Origin: Ancylobacter mangrovi
GTDB taxonomy: Bacteria; Pseudomonadota; Alphaproteobacteria; Rhizobiales; Xanthobacteraceae
Length of the DNA: 64,000 nt
Reading direction: 5' to 3'
Assembly (NCBI RefSeq): GCF_024752355.1
Contig: NZ_JANTHZ010000012.1
Location: forward strand, 124,001 to 188,000
How positions within the stretch are numbered: position 1 is the stretch's first letter; the number at the start of each line of letters is the position of its first letter. A program made the position numbers and the translations under genes. Under the pieces are notes generated by a model, which saw nothing but the letters and a program-made list of their open reading frames with translations, was not told where the DNA came from and did no database searches. Positions 17,683-26,709 of this stretch are shown here, one piece after another.

Positions 17683-18072
17683 TCAATCCGCCTTCGCCGC
17701 CAGCGCCTCGACCTCGACCTTGAACTCCGGCCGGGTGAAACCGGAGACGATCATCAGGGTGGAGGCGGGCGGCGGATCGGCGATGAAGGCGTCGCGCGCG
17801 GCCATGTAGCCGGCCATGTGCGCGCGGTCGGTCACATAGGCGTTGAGACGCACGATATCGGCCGGCCCCATGCCCGCCTCGGCGAGGCAGGCGGCGATGG
17901 CGGCGAAACACAACGTCGCCTGCGCCTCCGCGCTTTCGGGGATGGCGTCCTCGGGCGAGATGCCGAGCTGGCCCGAGACCAGCAGGAGGCGCGCCCCGGC
18001 GGGAATTTCGACCGCGTGGCTGTAGCGCGCGAACGGCCGGCGGACGGCGTCGGGAACGAGATGGCGAAGCAT
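17683..18072 (-). CDS. RidA/YjgF/YER057c family protein
   Basis: This 129-residue Rid-family protein has conserved SGQLGISPED, an AYVTDRAHM segment and the C-terminal VEVEALAAK. RidA proteins hydrolyse reactive enamine/imine intermediates. Diverged members in catabolic operons act as aminoacrylate or cyclic-imine deaminases. Here the RidA, creatininase and Ldh-type genes form one minus-strand operon (69-base gap), which fits release and reduction of an imine or oxo acid during degradation of a nitrogenous compound. The canonical C-terminal Arg region is diverged. Confidence 0.87.
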   Translation of the reverse strand: MLRHLVPDAVRRPFARYSHAVEIPAGARLLLVSGQLGISPEDAIPESAEAQATLCFAAIAACLAEAGMGPADIVRLNAYVTDRAHMAGYMAARDAFIADPPPASTLMIVSGFTRPEFKVEVEALAAKAD

Positions 18073-18213
18073 GGCCCCACGCTAGGAGCACCCGGCGCGG
18101 TTCGCAACTGCGGGAGAGGACGGTACAGGCATATGTGCATCCGTCTTAAGCTCGCCTATCATGGCGCCATCTGCACCCCGCCCGCCGCCCCTTCGCACCG
18201 GATGGAGACATCG

Positions 18214-19242
18214 ATGCGCCTGCGTCTTCCGCGCCTGCGTGATCTCGCCCCCTTCGCCGCCCCCCTCGCCGCCGCCTTCGCCGTCTTCCTCACCCTCGCC
18301 GCGCCGGCCGCACGGGCAGCCGACAAGGTGACCTTCGGCACCAACTGGGTGGCGCAGGCCGAGCATGGCGGCTTCTACCAGGCGGTAGTGGACGGCACCT
18401 ATGCGAAGTACGGGCTCGACGTGACCATCGTGCCGGGCGGGCCGCAGGCCAATAACCGGCTGCTGCTGCCGGTCGGCAAGATCGACTTCTACATGGGCGC
18501 CAACATGCTGCAGGCCTTCTCCTCGGTGGCCGAGGAGATCCCGACCGAGGTAGTCGCGGCCATGTTCCAGAAGGACCCGCAGGTGCTGATCGCGCACCCG
18601 GACGTGAAGACGTTCGAGGACCTGAAGACGCGGACCCTGTTCATCTCCAAGGAAGGGCTGGCGAGCTACTACCAGTGGCTGGTCGCCGATTACGGCTTCA
18701 GCGAGAGCCAGGTGAAGCCCTACACCTTCAATGCCGCGCCGTTCCTCGCCGACGAGAACAGCGCCATGCAGGGCTACATCACCTCCGAGCCGCTGGCGGT
18801 CGAGAAGCAGGGCGGCTTCAAGCCGAAGCTGTTCCTGCTGGCCGACGAGGGCTTCGACACCTATTCGACCACGATCGAGACCCGCACCGAGCTGGTGAAG
18901 GAGAACCCGGACCTCGTCCAGCGCTTCGTCGATGCCTCGATCATTGGCTGGTACAACTATCTCTACGGCGACAACACCAAGGCCAACGAGCTGATAAAGA
19001 AAGACAATCCGGAAATGACCGACGAGATGATCGCCTTCTCCATCGCCAAGATGAAGGAGTACGGCATCGTCGATTCCGGGGACACCAGGACGATGGGCAT
19101 CGGCGCGATGACCGACGCGAAGATGAAGAGCTTCTTCGACAAGATGGTCGCCGCCAAGGTGGTCGACGGCGGCATCGACTATAAGAAGTCCTACACGCTG
19201 CAATTCGTGAACAAGGGCGTCGGCAAGGACCTCGCCAAATAG
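18214..19242 (+). CDS. ABC transporter substrate-binding protein, NMT1/THI5-like
   Basis: This 342-residue periplasmic protein has a signal peptide ending ARAADKV. The mature part has the NMT1/SsuA-like fold typical of proteins annotated as pyrimidine-precursor, riboflavin, nitrate/sulfonate or taurine binders (FGTNWVAQAEHGGFYQAVVDGTY, EPLAVEKQGGF). Start 18214 lies 6 bases after GGAG; an ATG at 18202 is also in frame. It heads a plus-strand operon with ATPase, permease, amidohydrolase and redox genes, divergent from the RidA operon. A heterocyclic N-compound ligand is inferred from those neighbours. Confidence 0.88.
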   Translation: MRLRLPRLRDLAPFAAPLAAAFAVFLTLAAPAARAADKVTFGTNWVAQAEHGGFYQAVVDGTYAKYGLDVTIVPGGPQANNRLLLPVGKIDFYMGANMLQAFSSVAEEIPTEVVAAMFQKDPQVLIAHPDVKTFEDLKTRTLFISKEGLASYYQWLVADYGFSESQVKPYTFNAAPFLADENSAMQGYITSEPLAVEKQGGFKPKLFLLADEGFDTYSTTIETRTELVKENPDLVQRFVDASIIGWYNYLYGDNTKANELIKKDNPEMTDEMIAFSIAKMKEYGIVDSGDTRTMGIGAMTDAKMKSFFDKMVAAKVVDGGIDYKKSYTLQFVNKGVGKDLAK

Positions 19243-19246
19243 GCCG

Positions 19247-20065
19247 ATGCCGTTTCGCATGAACGCCGCCATCCAAAAGCCCGCCACCCGAGAGCCCGCC
19301 GCCCGCATGTCCGCCCCCCTCGTCTCGCTCGACGGCGTCGGCAAGCGCTTCGCCAACACGGTGACGGCGCTTGAAGGGCTCGACATGCAGGTGCGGCAGG
19401 GCGAGTTCCTCTCGCTGCTCGGCCCTTCGGGCTGCGGCAAGTCGACGGCGCTGCGCCTCATCGCCGGCCTGTCCGAGCCGAGCGCCGGCACCATCGAATG
19501 GAACGGCGAGCAGGCCGCGCGCCGCTCCATCGGCTTCGTGTTCCAGGAGCCGACGCTGATGCCCTGGGCGAGCGTGTTCGGCAACGTCCACCTGCCGCTC
19601 AAGCTCGCCGGCGTCGGGCGCCGGCAGGCCGAGCCGGCGATCGCCGAGGCGCTGGAGATGGTCGGACTGTCCTCCTTCCGCGACGCCTATCCGCGCGAGC
19701 TCTCAGGCGGCATGAAGATGCGCGTCTCCATCGCCCGCGCGCTGGTCACGCGGCCGCGCCTGCTGCTGATGGACGAACCCTTCGCCGCGCTCGACGAGAT
19801 CACCCGCTTCAAGTTGAACAACGACCTGCTCGAGGTCTGGCGCCGGCTCGGCTGCACCATCGTCTTCGTCACCCATTCGGTGTTCGAATCCGTGTTCCTG
19901 TCGACCCGCATCCTGGTGTTCCGCGCCCGCCCCGGCCGCGTCTCGGCGGAGCTGTCGATCGATCCCGACCAGCCGCGCGACGAGGCGTACCGCACCTCGC
20001 CGGAATATGTCGGCCTGTGCCGGGAGACCTCGCTCGCGCTCGCCCGCGCGATGGACGCGCAGTAG
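19247..20065 (+). CDS. ABC transporter ATP-binding protein (SsuB/TauB type)
   Basis: This ATPase of up to 272 residues has Walker A GPSGCGKST near residue 62, Q-loop FVFQEPTLMPW, signature LSGGMKMRVSIARAL, Walker B LLLMDEPFAALDE and switch His in VFVTHSVFESVFL. These are typical of the nitrate/sulfonate/pyrimidine group. The start is uncertain. ATGs at 19247, 19259 and 19307 are in frame, and homology begins near 19307 (MSAPLVSLDGV). It lies 4 bases after the binding-protein stop. Confidence 0.92.
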   Translation: MPFRMNAAIQKPATREPAARMSAPLVSLDGVGKRFANTVTALEGLDMQVRQGEFLSLLGPSGCGKSTALRLIAGLSEPSAGTIEWNGEQAARRSIGFVFQEPTLMPWASVFGNVHLPLKLAGVGRRQAEPAIAEALEMVGLSSFRDAYPRELSGGMKMRVSIARALVTRPRLLLMDEPFAALDEITRFKLNNDLLEVWRRLGCTIVFVTHSVFESVFLSTRILVFRARPGRVSAELSIDPDQPRDEAYRTSPEYVGLCRETSLALARAMDAQ

Positions 20066-20078
20066 GACGGGGCGCGCC

Positions 20079-20858
20079 ATGGAGACCTCCCCGCTCCGCT
20101 GGCTGCTTCCGGTGGCTGTCATGGCCGCCCTCGTCATCGGCTGGGAGGCGATCGTCGATCTCAACGACCTGCCGCCCTACATCCTGCCGAGCCCGGCCCA
20201 GGTGGTGGAGACGCTCATCGCCGACCACGCGGTGCTGCTGCAGTCGATGCTGGTGACGCTGCGCACCACGGCGCTGGCGCTGACCTTCGCGGTGGCGGGC
20301 GGGGTGGCGCTGGCGCTGATCTTCGCCAGCGCGCGGATCGTCGAGTTCTCGCTGTTCCCGATCGCCGTCATCCTGCAGGTGACGCCGGTGATCGCCATCG
20401 CGCCGCTGATGCTGATCTATCTGAGCACCGATACCGCGGTGCTGGTCTGCGCCTGGATCGTCGCCTTCTTCCCGGTGCTGGCCAACACCACGCTCGGCCT
20501 CAACTCGGTCGACCCGAACCTGCGAGACCTGTTCCGGCTCGCCGGCGCCAGCCGCTGGCAGACGCTGGTACAGCTCCGCCTGCCGACCGCCCTACCCTAT
20601 TTCCTCGGCGGGCTGCGCATCGCCGGCGGGCTGGCGCTGATCGGTGCCGTGGTCGGCGAGATCGCCGCCGGCTCGGCCGGACAGGGCTCGGGCCTCGCCT
20701 TCCGCATCGTCGAATCCGCCTACCGGCTGAACATTCCGCGCATGTTCGCCGCGCTGCTGCTCATCTCGCTGGCCGGCATCCTGATCTATGCCGTGCTGAG
20801 CCTCATCTCGTGGCTGGCGCTGCGGCGCTGGCACGAGAGCGCGCTGGCGAACGGCTGA
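20079..20858 (+). CDS. ABC transporter permease (SsuC/TauC type)
   Basis: This 259-residue permease has about six membrane helices and the BPD_transp_1 coupling motif LFRLAGASRWQTLVQLRLPTA near residues 149-169. It partners the two genes upstream. Start 20079 is 13 bases after the ATPase stop. Confidence 0.92.
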   Translation: METSPLRWLLPVAVMAALVIGWEAIVDLNDLPPYILPSPAQVVETLIADHAVLLQSMLVTLRTTALALTFAVAGGVALALIFASARIVEFSLFPIAVILQVTPVIAIAPLMLIYLSTDTAVLVCAWIVAFFPVLANTTLGLNSVDPNLRDLFRLAGASRWQTLVQLRLPTALPYFLGGLRIAGGLALIGAVVGEIAAGSAGQGSGLAFRIVESAYRLNIPRMFAALLLISLAGILIYAVLSLISWLALRRWHESALANG

Positions 20859-20863
20859 ATGCC

Positions 20864-22216
20864 ATGGACCGTCAACCTGCCAACGTTGCTGCCGACCTCG
20901 CCGATCTCCCCGCCGCCTTCACCCTCGCCGGTGCGCACGTACCGGCCTGCCTACTGCCGGACGGCGCCTGGAGCGCGGGCCGCGAGGGGCTGGCCGCGGT
21001 CGACGTCGCGGTCGCCGACGGGCGGGTGGCGGCGCTGACGCCCGCCGGCGAGGCCGCACAGCCCGGCCCGGCCCGCCTCGACCTCGCCGGGCGCCTCGTT
21101 CTGCCCGGCTTCGTCGACATCCACACCCATCTCGACAAGGGCTTCATCTGGCAGCGCGCGCCGAACCCGGACGGCAGCTTCGACGGCGCCATGGCGGCGG
21201 TCGCCGCCGACCGCGCCGCCAACTGGTCGGAGGAGGACATCGCCCGCCGCTTCGACTTCGCGCTGCGCTGCGCCCACGCCCACGGCACCGTGGCGATCCG
21301 CACCCATCTCGATTCGGAGGGCCCGCGCGCCGCCACCGCCTGGCGCGTCTTCGCCGCGATGCGCGAGGCCTGGCGCGGGCGGATCGAGCTTCAGGCGGTC
21401 GGCCTGATCCCGATCGACAGCGTGATGGACGACGCGCTGTTCGCGACCCTGATCGAGCTCATCCGCGCCCATGGCGGGCTGCTCGGCAGCTATACCTATG
21501 CGACGCCCAACCTCGTCCCCGGCCTCGAGCGGCTGTTCGCGGCGGCGGAGCGCTGGGGCCTCGCCCTCGACCTCCATGTCGATGAGCGCGACCGCAACGG
21601 GCGCGGCCTGTTCGAGATCGCCACCCTCGCCCGCGAGCGGCGCTTCGAGGGGCCGATCCTCGCCGGCCATTGCTGCGCGCTCTCGGTGAAGGCGGCGGAG
21701 GAGATCGACCGCACGCTGGACCTCGTCGCGCAGGCCGGCATTGGTGTGGTATCGCTGCCCATGTGCAACCTCTACCTTCAGGACCGCGCGCCCGGCCGCA
21801 CCCCGCGCTGGCGGGGCGTCACCCTGCTCCACGAGATGAAGGCGCGCGGCATTCCGGTGATGGTGGCGAGCGACAACACCCGCGACCCCTTCTATGCCTA
21901 TGGCGACCTGGACCTTGCCGAGGTCTATCGCGAGGCGACCCGCATCGCCCATCTCGACCATCCCGCCGCCGACTGGCCGGCCGTGGTCTCGCGCGCCCCG
22001 GCGCAGTGGATGGGGCTGGAGGCCGGCCGTCTCGCGCCCGGCGCGGCGGCCGACCTCGTCCTCTTCCGCGCCCGCAGCCTCAACGAATGGCTCGCCCGGC
22101 CGCAGGGGGCGCGCGGCGTGCTGCGGAAGGGCCGCCTCCTCGACGCGGCCGTGCCCGACTACGCTGAACTCGACGACGCGATGCAGACCCGGAAGGCCCC
22201 GCGCCATGGCCCATGA
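20864..22216 (+). CDS. amidohydrolase family protein, cytosine-deaminase-like
   Basis: This 450-residue metal-dependent amidohydrolase has the metal motif HTHLDKGF near residue 86, the RTHLDSEG block near 145, LDLHVDE near 236, an AGHCCALS block and VASDNTRDPF near 332, where the Asp is catalytic. This pattern matches the cytosine/creatinine/isoguanine deaminase branch. It starts 5 bases after the permease stop and overlaps the FAD oxidase by 11 bases. Deamination of an imported heterocycle is the most economical reading; the exact substrate is not determined. Confidence 0.9.
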   Translation: MDRQPANVAADLADLPAAFTLAGAHVPACLLPDGAWSAGREGLAAVDVAVADGRVAALTPAGEAAQPGPARLDLAGRLVLPGFVDIHTHLDKGFIWQRAPNPDGSFDGAMAAVAADRAANWSEEDIARRFDFALRCAHAHGTVAIRTHLDSEGPRAATAWRVFAAMREAWRGRIELQAVGLIPIDSVMDDALFATLIELIRAHGGLLGSYTYATPNLVPGLERLFAAAERWGLALDLHVDERDRNGRGLFEIATLARERRFEGPILAGHCCALSVKAAEEIDRTLDLVAQAGIGVVSLPMCNLYLQDRAPGRTPRWRGVTLLHEMKARGIPVMVASDNTRDPFYAYGDLDLAEVYREATRIAHLDHPAADWPAVVSRAPAQWMGLEAGRLAPGAAADLVLFRARSLNEWLARPQGARGVLRKGRLLDAAVPDYAELDDAMQTRKAPRHGP

Positions 22217-23612
22217 CATCCCCGCGCTCAAGGCCCGGCTCGCCGGCATCCGGCTGGAGGACAATCCCGCTCTGGTGCGCCAGAAGAGCCGCGACTTCTA
22301 CTGGTACTCGCCGACGCTGAAGCGCCAGCTCGACGACGTCACCGGCGAGATCGTCGCCTTCCCCGCCAGCGAGGACGAGGTGCTGCGCATCCTCGAAGCC
22401 TGCTTCGCGCTCGCCATCCCCGTCACCCCGCGCGGCGCCGGCACCGGCAATTATGGGCAGGCCATGCCTCTCGCCGGCGGACTGGTGCTGGACCTCTCCG
22501 GCCTTAACGAGGTGCTGGAGATCGCGCCCGGCCGGGTGCGGGCGCAGGCCGGCGCCATCATGGCCGATATCGACGCCGCCTGCCGCGCCTCCGGGCAGGA
22601 GCTGCGCCTTCATCCCTCCACCTACCGCACCGCCTCGATCGGCGGCTTCGTCGCCGGCGGCTCGGGCGGGGTCGGCTCCATCACCTGGGGCGGGCTGCGC
22701 GACCTCGGCAACATCCTGCGCCTTCGCCTCGCCACCATGGAGGCGCGCCCGCGCATCCTCGAGCTCGAGGGCGAGGCACTGCAGAAGGTCTCGCACGCTT
22801 ACGGCACCAACGGCGTCATCCTCGAGGTCGAGATGCCGCTGGCGCCGGCCTGCGACTGGATCGAGGCGATCGTCGGCTTCGAGGACTTCGCCACCGCCGC
22901 CGCCTATGCCAACGCGCTCGGCGAACAGGACGCCATCCTCAAGAAGCTGGTCTCGGTGATCGCCGCGCCGCTGCCGCAGGACTATTTCCTGCGCCACCGC
23001 CCCTATTTGCCGGACGGCCTGCACGTGGTGCTGGCCATGCTCGCCCCGGTCGCCGGCGCCGCCTTCGCCGATTTCACGGCGCGCTGGCGGGGGCGCATGC
23101 TGTTCCGCTCGGACCAGCTCGATCCCGACGCGCGCAAGGGCCTGCCCCCGCTCTACGAGCTGTCGTGGAACCACACCACGCTGCGCGCGCTCCGGGTCGA
23201 CCCCTCGATCACCTATCTGCAGACGCTCTACCCGTTCCCCGACCAGCTCGACCTCGTGGCGCGCATCCATGCCGAGCTCGGCGAGGAGGTGCCCGCCCAT
23301 CTCGAATTCGTGCGCTTCGACGGGAAGGTGACCTGCTTCGGCCTGCCGCTGGTGCGCTTCACCACCGAGGAGCGGCTGGAGGAGATCGTCGCCCGCCACG
23401 AGGCGACCGGCATTCCGGTGTTCAATCCCCACCGCTACACGCTTGAGGAGGGCGGCATGAAGCAGACCGACGCGGCCCAGCTCGCGTTCAAGCGCGAGGC
23501 CGACCCGGCCGGCCTACTCAATCCGGGCAAAATGATCGCCTTCGAGCATCCCGATTTCGATTTCGGCGCCGGGCGCACCTACCTCTTTCGAGGCCTCGGA
23601 GGCGTAGCCTGA
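22206..23612 (+). CDS. FAD-binding oxidoreductase (PCMH-type, GlcD-like)
   Basis: This 468-residue protein carries an FAD-binding PCMH domain (FPASEDEVLRILEAC, then PRGAGTGNYGQAMPLAGG near 79-96 and a GGFVAGGSGGVGS loop near 151). Its C-terminal cap ends DPAGLLNPGKMI, as in GlcD/D-lactate-dehydrogenase-type flavoproteins. Such enzymes oxidise 2-hydroxy acids or related substrates. The gene overlaps the amidohydrolase upstream and the NAD(P)H oxidoreductase downstream, so it belongs to the same pathway. Confidence 0.9.
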   Translation: MAHDIPALKARLAGIRLEDNPALVRQKSRDFYWYSPTLKRQLDDVTGEIVAFPASEDEVLRILEACFALAIPVTPRGAGTGNYGQAMPLAGGLVLDLSGLNEVLEIAPGRVRAQAGAIMADIDAACRASGQELRLHPSTYRTASIGGFVAGGSGGVGSITWGGLRDLGNILRLRLATMEARPRILELEGEALQKVSHAYGTNGVILEVEMPLAPACDWIEAIVGFEDFATAAAYANALGEQDAILKKLVSVIAAPLPQDYFLRHRPYLPDGLHVVLAMLAPVAGAAFADFTARWRGRMLFRSDQLDPDARKGLPPLYELSWNHTTLRALRVDPSITYLQTLYPFPDQLDLVARIHAELGEEVPAHLEFVRFDGKVTCFGLPLVRFTTEERLEEIVARHEATGIPVFNPHRYTLEEGGMKQTDAAQLAFKREADPAGLLNPGKMIAFEHPDFDFGAGRTYLFRGLGGVA

Positions 23613-24199
23613 TGCGCGCGCTGGTCGTCTACTGCCACCCGGTCGGGGAGAGCTTCAGCGCCGCGCTGCGCGACGCGGTGCTGCGCGGGCTGAAGGCGGG
23701 CGGGCACGAGGCCGACCTGATCGACCTCTATGGCGAGGACTTCCAGCCCGCCCTCACGCGCCAGGAGCGGCTCGACTACCACCAGCCCGGCCTCAACGCG
23801 CAGACGGTATCGGAACACCTCGAACGGCTGAAGGCGGCCGAGGCGCTGGTGTTCGTCGCTCCCACCTGGTGGTACGGGCCGCCGGCCATGCTGAAGGGCT
23901 GGCTGGACCGTGTGCTGGTGCCCTACGAGACTTTCGGCCTGCCCAGGCCCTTCCGCCCGCTCGAACGCCGGCTCACCAATATCCGGCTCATCGCCGCCGT
24001 GAGCACGCTCGGCTCGCCCTGGTTCTGGTGGCTATGGGTCGGCCAGCCGGGGCGGCGAATCCTGCTCGACGGGGTCGGCGGCATCATCCATCCGCGGGCG
24101 CGAAAGCTCTGGCTGGCGCTGCACAGCATGGACTCTACCACCGAAGCCAAGTGTTCGGCCTTTCTTTCGCGTGTCGAGGCGCGCTTCGCCCGGCTATAG
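23612..24199 (+). CDS. NAD(P)H-dependent oxidoreductase, flavodoxin-like fold (NQO/MdaB/KefF type)
   Basis: This 195-residue FMN/FAD reductase of the flavodoxin-2 family opens MRALVVYCHPVGESFSAAL, the dinucleotide-flavin binding P-loop region, and carries APTWWYGPPAMLKGW(L)DR near residue 85, typical of the family. Its ATG shares one base with the previous stop (TGATG). It may reduce a quinone or a flavin for the upstream pathway. It is the last gene of the operon; a MarR regulator follows after 120 bases. Confidence 0.9.
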   Translation: MRALVVYCHPVGESFSAALRDAVLRGLKAGGHEADLIDLYGEDFQPALTRQERLDYHQPGLNAQTVSEHLERLKAAEALVFVAPTWWYGPPAMLKGWLDRVLVPYETFGLPRPFRPLERRLTNIRLIAAVSTLGSPWFWWLWVGQPGRRILLDGVGGIIHPRARKLWLALHSMDSTTEAKCSAFLSRVEARFARL

Positions 24200-24319
24200 A
24201 TCCTACCACCGCGAGAGGTATTTTGACGGCGAAGAGGTTTGCCGCCATCTTTCTGTTACGGCGCGCGGTTCTTGTTGCAACACGAAGTTGCTGTCGCGGC
24301 GAATCGAATGGGGGCCACC

Positions 24320-24808
24320 ATGAAGGACGGCTTCGAAAAGAATATCGGACATCGGCTCCATCACGCAGCGCGCCTGCAGCGCGCTCTTGCAGCCCGCAAG
24401 CTCCACGAGTTCGGGCTCTTCCCCGGCCAGGAAACGGTGCTCAAGCTGCTCGCCGAATCGGACGGGCGAACCATGACGGAGCTCGCCTCGGCGTTGCAGG
24501 TGCGCCCGCCCACCGCCTCCAAGACCGTGGGCCGGCTCTCCGCCCAGGGTCTTCTGGCTCGCCGGGCGGCCGAAGGCGACGCCCGGCTGGTGCGGGTCTA
24601 CCTCACCGACGAAGGCCGTGCCCGCGCCCAGTCCATCGACGACATATGGACCTCGCTCGAGGACACCATGGTCTCGGGGCTCGACGGCAAGGACCGCAAG
24701 CGGCTGCGCAAGCTGTTGCGCCGCATCGAGAAGAACCTTTCGGGCCAGCTCGGCGCGATCAGCGTCGAGCCGGACGACGATCCCGTCGATGCGGACGAGA
24801 CGGCCTGA
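24320..24808 (+). CDS. MarR family transcriptional regulator
   Basis: This 162-residue winged-helix protein has the helix-turn-helix and wing clear in TELASALQVRPPTASKTVGRLSAQGLLARRAAEGDARLVRVYLT, residues about 52-95. The N-terminal dimerisation helix contains HHAARLQRALAARKLHEFGLFPGQ. Start 24320 has GGGG at a 6-base spacing; ATG 24308 is possible. It precedes a D-2-hydroxyacid dehydrogenase with a 28-base gap, so it may regulate that gene or the catabolic operon upstream. Confidence 0.9.
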   Translation: MKDGFEKNIGHRLHHAARLQRALAARKLHEFGLFPGQETVLKLLAESDGRTMTELASALQVRPPTASKTVGRLSAQGLLARRAAEGDARLVRVYLTDEGRARAQSIDDIWTSLEDTMVSGLDGKDRKRLRKLLRRIEKNLSGQLGAISVEPDDDPVDADETA

Positions 24809-24836
24809 GACCCTACCGAGACGTACAGGAGTACCA

Positions 24837-25829
24837 ATGTCCGCTACCGATTCCCGGCCCGAGCTGCTGCAGACGGGCCCGATGATGCCCATGATCGAGG
24901 CCCAGCTCACCGAGCGTTTCACGGTCCACCGGCTCGACGGCGCCGATCCCGAGGCGGTGCTGGCGCAGGCCGGCCCGCGCATCCGCGCCGTCGCGACGGG
25001 GGTCGGCTCGACCGCCGGCGGCAAGCGCCGCGTGACCGGCGACCTGCTCGCGCGCCTGCCCAAGGTCGAGATCGTGGCCAATTTCGGCGTCGGCTACGAC
25101 GCGGTGGACACGGACGCGGCGGCCGGGCGCGGCATTGTCGTCACCAACACGCCGGGCGTGCTCGACGACGAGGTGGCGGACCTGTCGGTGGCGCTGCTGC
25201 TCGCCACCATCCGCCGGCTGCCGCAAGCCGAGCGGCACCTGCGCGCCGGGCTGTGGCCCAAAGGCGGATTTCCGCTGACCCCGACGCTGCGCGACCGCAC
25301 CATCGGCATCGTCGGCATGGGCCGGATCGGGCGCGCCATCGCCCGCCGGCTGGAGGGTTTCGGCCGGCCGATCGTCTATCACAGCCGGCGGCCGGTCGCC
25401 GACGTGCCCTACCGCCACTATCCCTCGCTGGTCGAGATGGCGCGGGACGCCGACGCGCTCATCGTCATCGTGCCGGGCGGGCCGGAGACGAACAACATGA
25501 TCAATGCCGAGGTGCTCGCCGCGCTCGGCCCCGCCGGCACGCTGATCAACGTGGCACGCGGCTCGGTGGTCGACGAGCCGGCGCTGATCAAGGCGCTCGC
25601 AGAGGGCACCATCGCCAGCGCCGGCCTCGACGTGTTCGCCGACGAGCCGAACGTGCCCGAGGCGCTGATCGCGATGGACAATGTCGTCCTGCTGCCGCAC
25701 GTCGCCTCCGCGACCCACGTCACCCGCAACGCCATGGGCCAGCTCGTGGTTGACAATCTCGCCGCCTGGTTCGAAGGCCGCCCGCCCCTGACGCCGGTAC
25801 CGGAAACCCCGGTGCCGGCGAGGGTCTGA
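24837..25829 (+). CDS. D-isomer-specific 2-hydroxyacid dehydrogenase (glyoxylate/hydroxypyruvate reductase-like)
   Basis: This 330-residue NAD(P)-dependent dehydrogenase has the Rossmann motif IVGMGRIGRAIARRL near residue 155, the catalytic Arg in NVARGSVVDE, Glu in ADEPNVPE and His in LLPHVASAT. The order and spacing match GhrA/GhrB-type enzymes that reduce glyoxylate and hydroxypyruvate. Start 24837 follows GGAG by 5 bases. The substrate default is glyoxylate/hydroxypyruvate, but the neighbourhood could support another 2-oxo acid. Confidence 0.92.
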   Translation: MSATDSRPELLQTGPMMPMIEAQLTERFTVHRLDGADPEAVLAQAGPRIRAVATGVGSTAGGKRRVTGDLLARLPKVEIVANFGVGYDAVDTDAAAGRGIVVTNTPGVLDDEVADLSVALLLATIRRLPQAERHLRAGLWPKGGFPLTPTLRDRTIGIVGMGRIGRAIARRLEGFGRPIVYHSRRPVADVPYRHYPSLVEMARDADALIVIVPGGPETNNMINAEVLAALGPAGTLINVARGSVVDEPALIKALAEGTIASAGLDVFADEPNVPEALIAMDNVVLLPHVASATHVTRNAMGQLVVDNLAAWFEGRPPLTPVPETPVPARV

Positions 25830-25839
25830 GGAGGCCCGC

Positions 25840-26697
25840 ATGAGCGCTCCGGCGCGGCGTCCCGGGCGGTGCGGAACGGGCGGCGTCCCGCCCTCGTGGC
25901 GTCTCGCCGCGTTCCTGTGCGCGCTCCTGCTCGCGCCGGCTATGCTCGCCCTTCCCGGCGGCAGGGCGCTGCGCGCGCAGGACGCCGACGTGAGCGAGCC
26001 CTCGCAGACCGACCTTTCGCAGGCCGGTTCCGCGTCCACCGACCCCTCCCCGGCGCAGGCCGCCGCCACGCTGGCCGCCGACTACCAGCTCACCAATGCC
26101 GATGGCGATCAGGTCTGCGCCATGTCGCTCTCGGCGCGGCGGCGCGGCGGGCAGACGGCCGATGGCGGGCCGCTGTTCGACCTCAGCTTCAACAGGCAGG
26201 CCTGCGCCGCCACCATCCTGTTCTCGCCCGACATCGCCGCCTGGACGCCCGCCTCGGGCAACGCCATCCAGCTCCTGCGCGGCGACGGCAGCCTCGTGGC
26301 CGAGTTCACCGAGGGCATAGACGGCACCTGGGAGGCGCTGCGCGAGGGCGACGGCGTCTATTTCCTGGTCAATCCGCGCATCGCCGACGCCGCGCGGCTC
26401 CAGCCCTCCGACCTGTTCGGCCAATGGGACCTCGGGCGCGCGCCGGGCCGGCCGGCCTGCCGCATCCGCTTTTCCGACGCGCCGATGCGCCCGAGCGGCT
26501 ACCGCCTCGATCCCGACCCGAATTGCGGCCTGCTGTTCGGCCGGGCCAGCACGCCCGACCGCTGGCGGCTGGAGCAGGGCGAGCTCATCCTCGAGAACGC
26601 GACCGGGGCGCGCCTGCATTTCAGCCCCAACGAGGACGACGACTGGATCAAGGTGCCGGCGAACAACCGCCCGCTCTTCCTCACCCGCGTCCCCTGA
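25840..26697 (+). CDS. secreted protein with two AprI/Inh-type protease-inhibitor domains
   Basis: This 285-residue protein has an N-terminal signal or anchor helix (LAAFLCALLLAPAMLALPGG) after a basic leader. Two similar beta-barrel units follow: LAADYQLTNADGDQVCAMSLS from about residue 82 and LFGQWDLGRAPGRPACRIRFS from about 190. Both carry the paired-cysteine, Gly-Trp/Tyr-xLxxxxxxxxC pattern of the AprI/Inh family of metalloprotease inhibitors. Single-domain versions are usual, so the duplication is notable. It lies 10 bases after the dehydrogenase stop. No target protease was identified in the window. Confidence 0.78.
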   Translation: MSAPARRPGRCGTGGVPPSWRLAAFLCALLLAPAMLALPGGRALRAQDADVSEPSQTDLSQAGSASTDPSPAQAAATLAADYQLTNADGDQVCAMSLSARRRGGQTADGGPLFDLSFNRQACAATILFSPDIAAWTPASGNAIQLLRGDGSLVAEFTEGIDGTWEALREGDGVYFLVNPRIADAARLQPSDLFGQWDLGRAPGRPACRIRFSDAPMRPSGYRLDPDPNCGLLFGRASTPDRWRLEQGELILENATGARLHFSPNEDDDWIKVPANNRPLFLTRVP

Positions 26698-26709
26698 GAG
26701 GGGCCCGCG

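Noticed and set aside
16849..18213. Long upstream extension of the NMT1-like binding-protein frame
   Set aside because: It is antisense to the creatininase and RidA genes; the signal peptide and ribosome site place the start at 18214.
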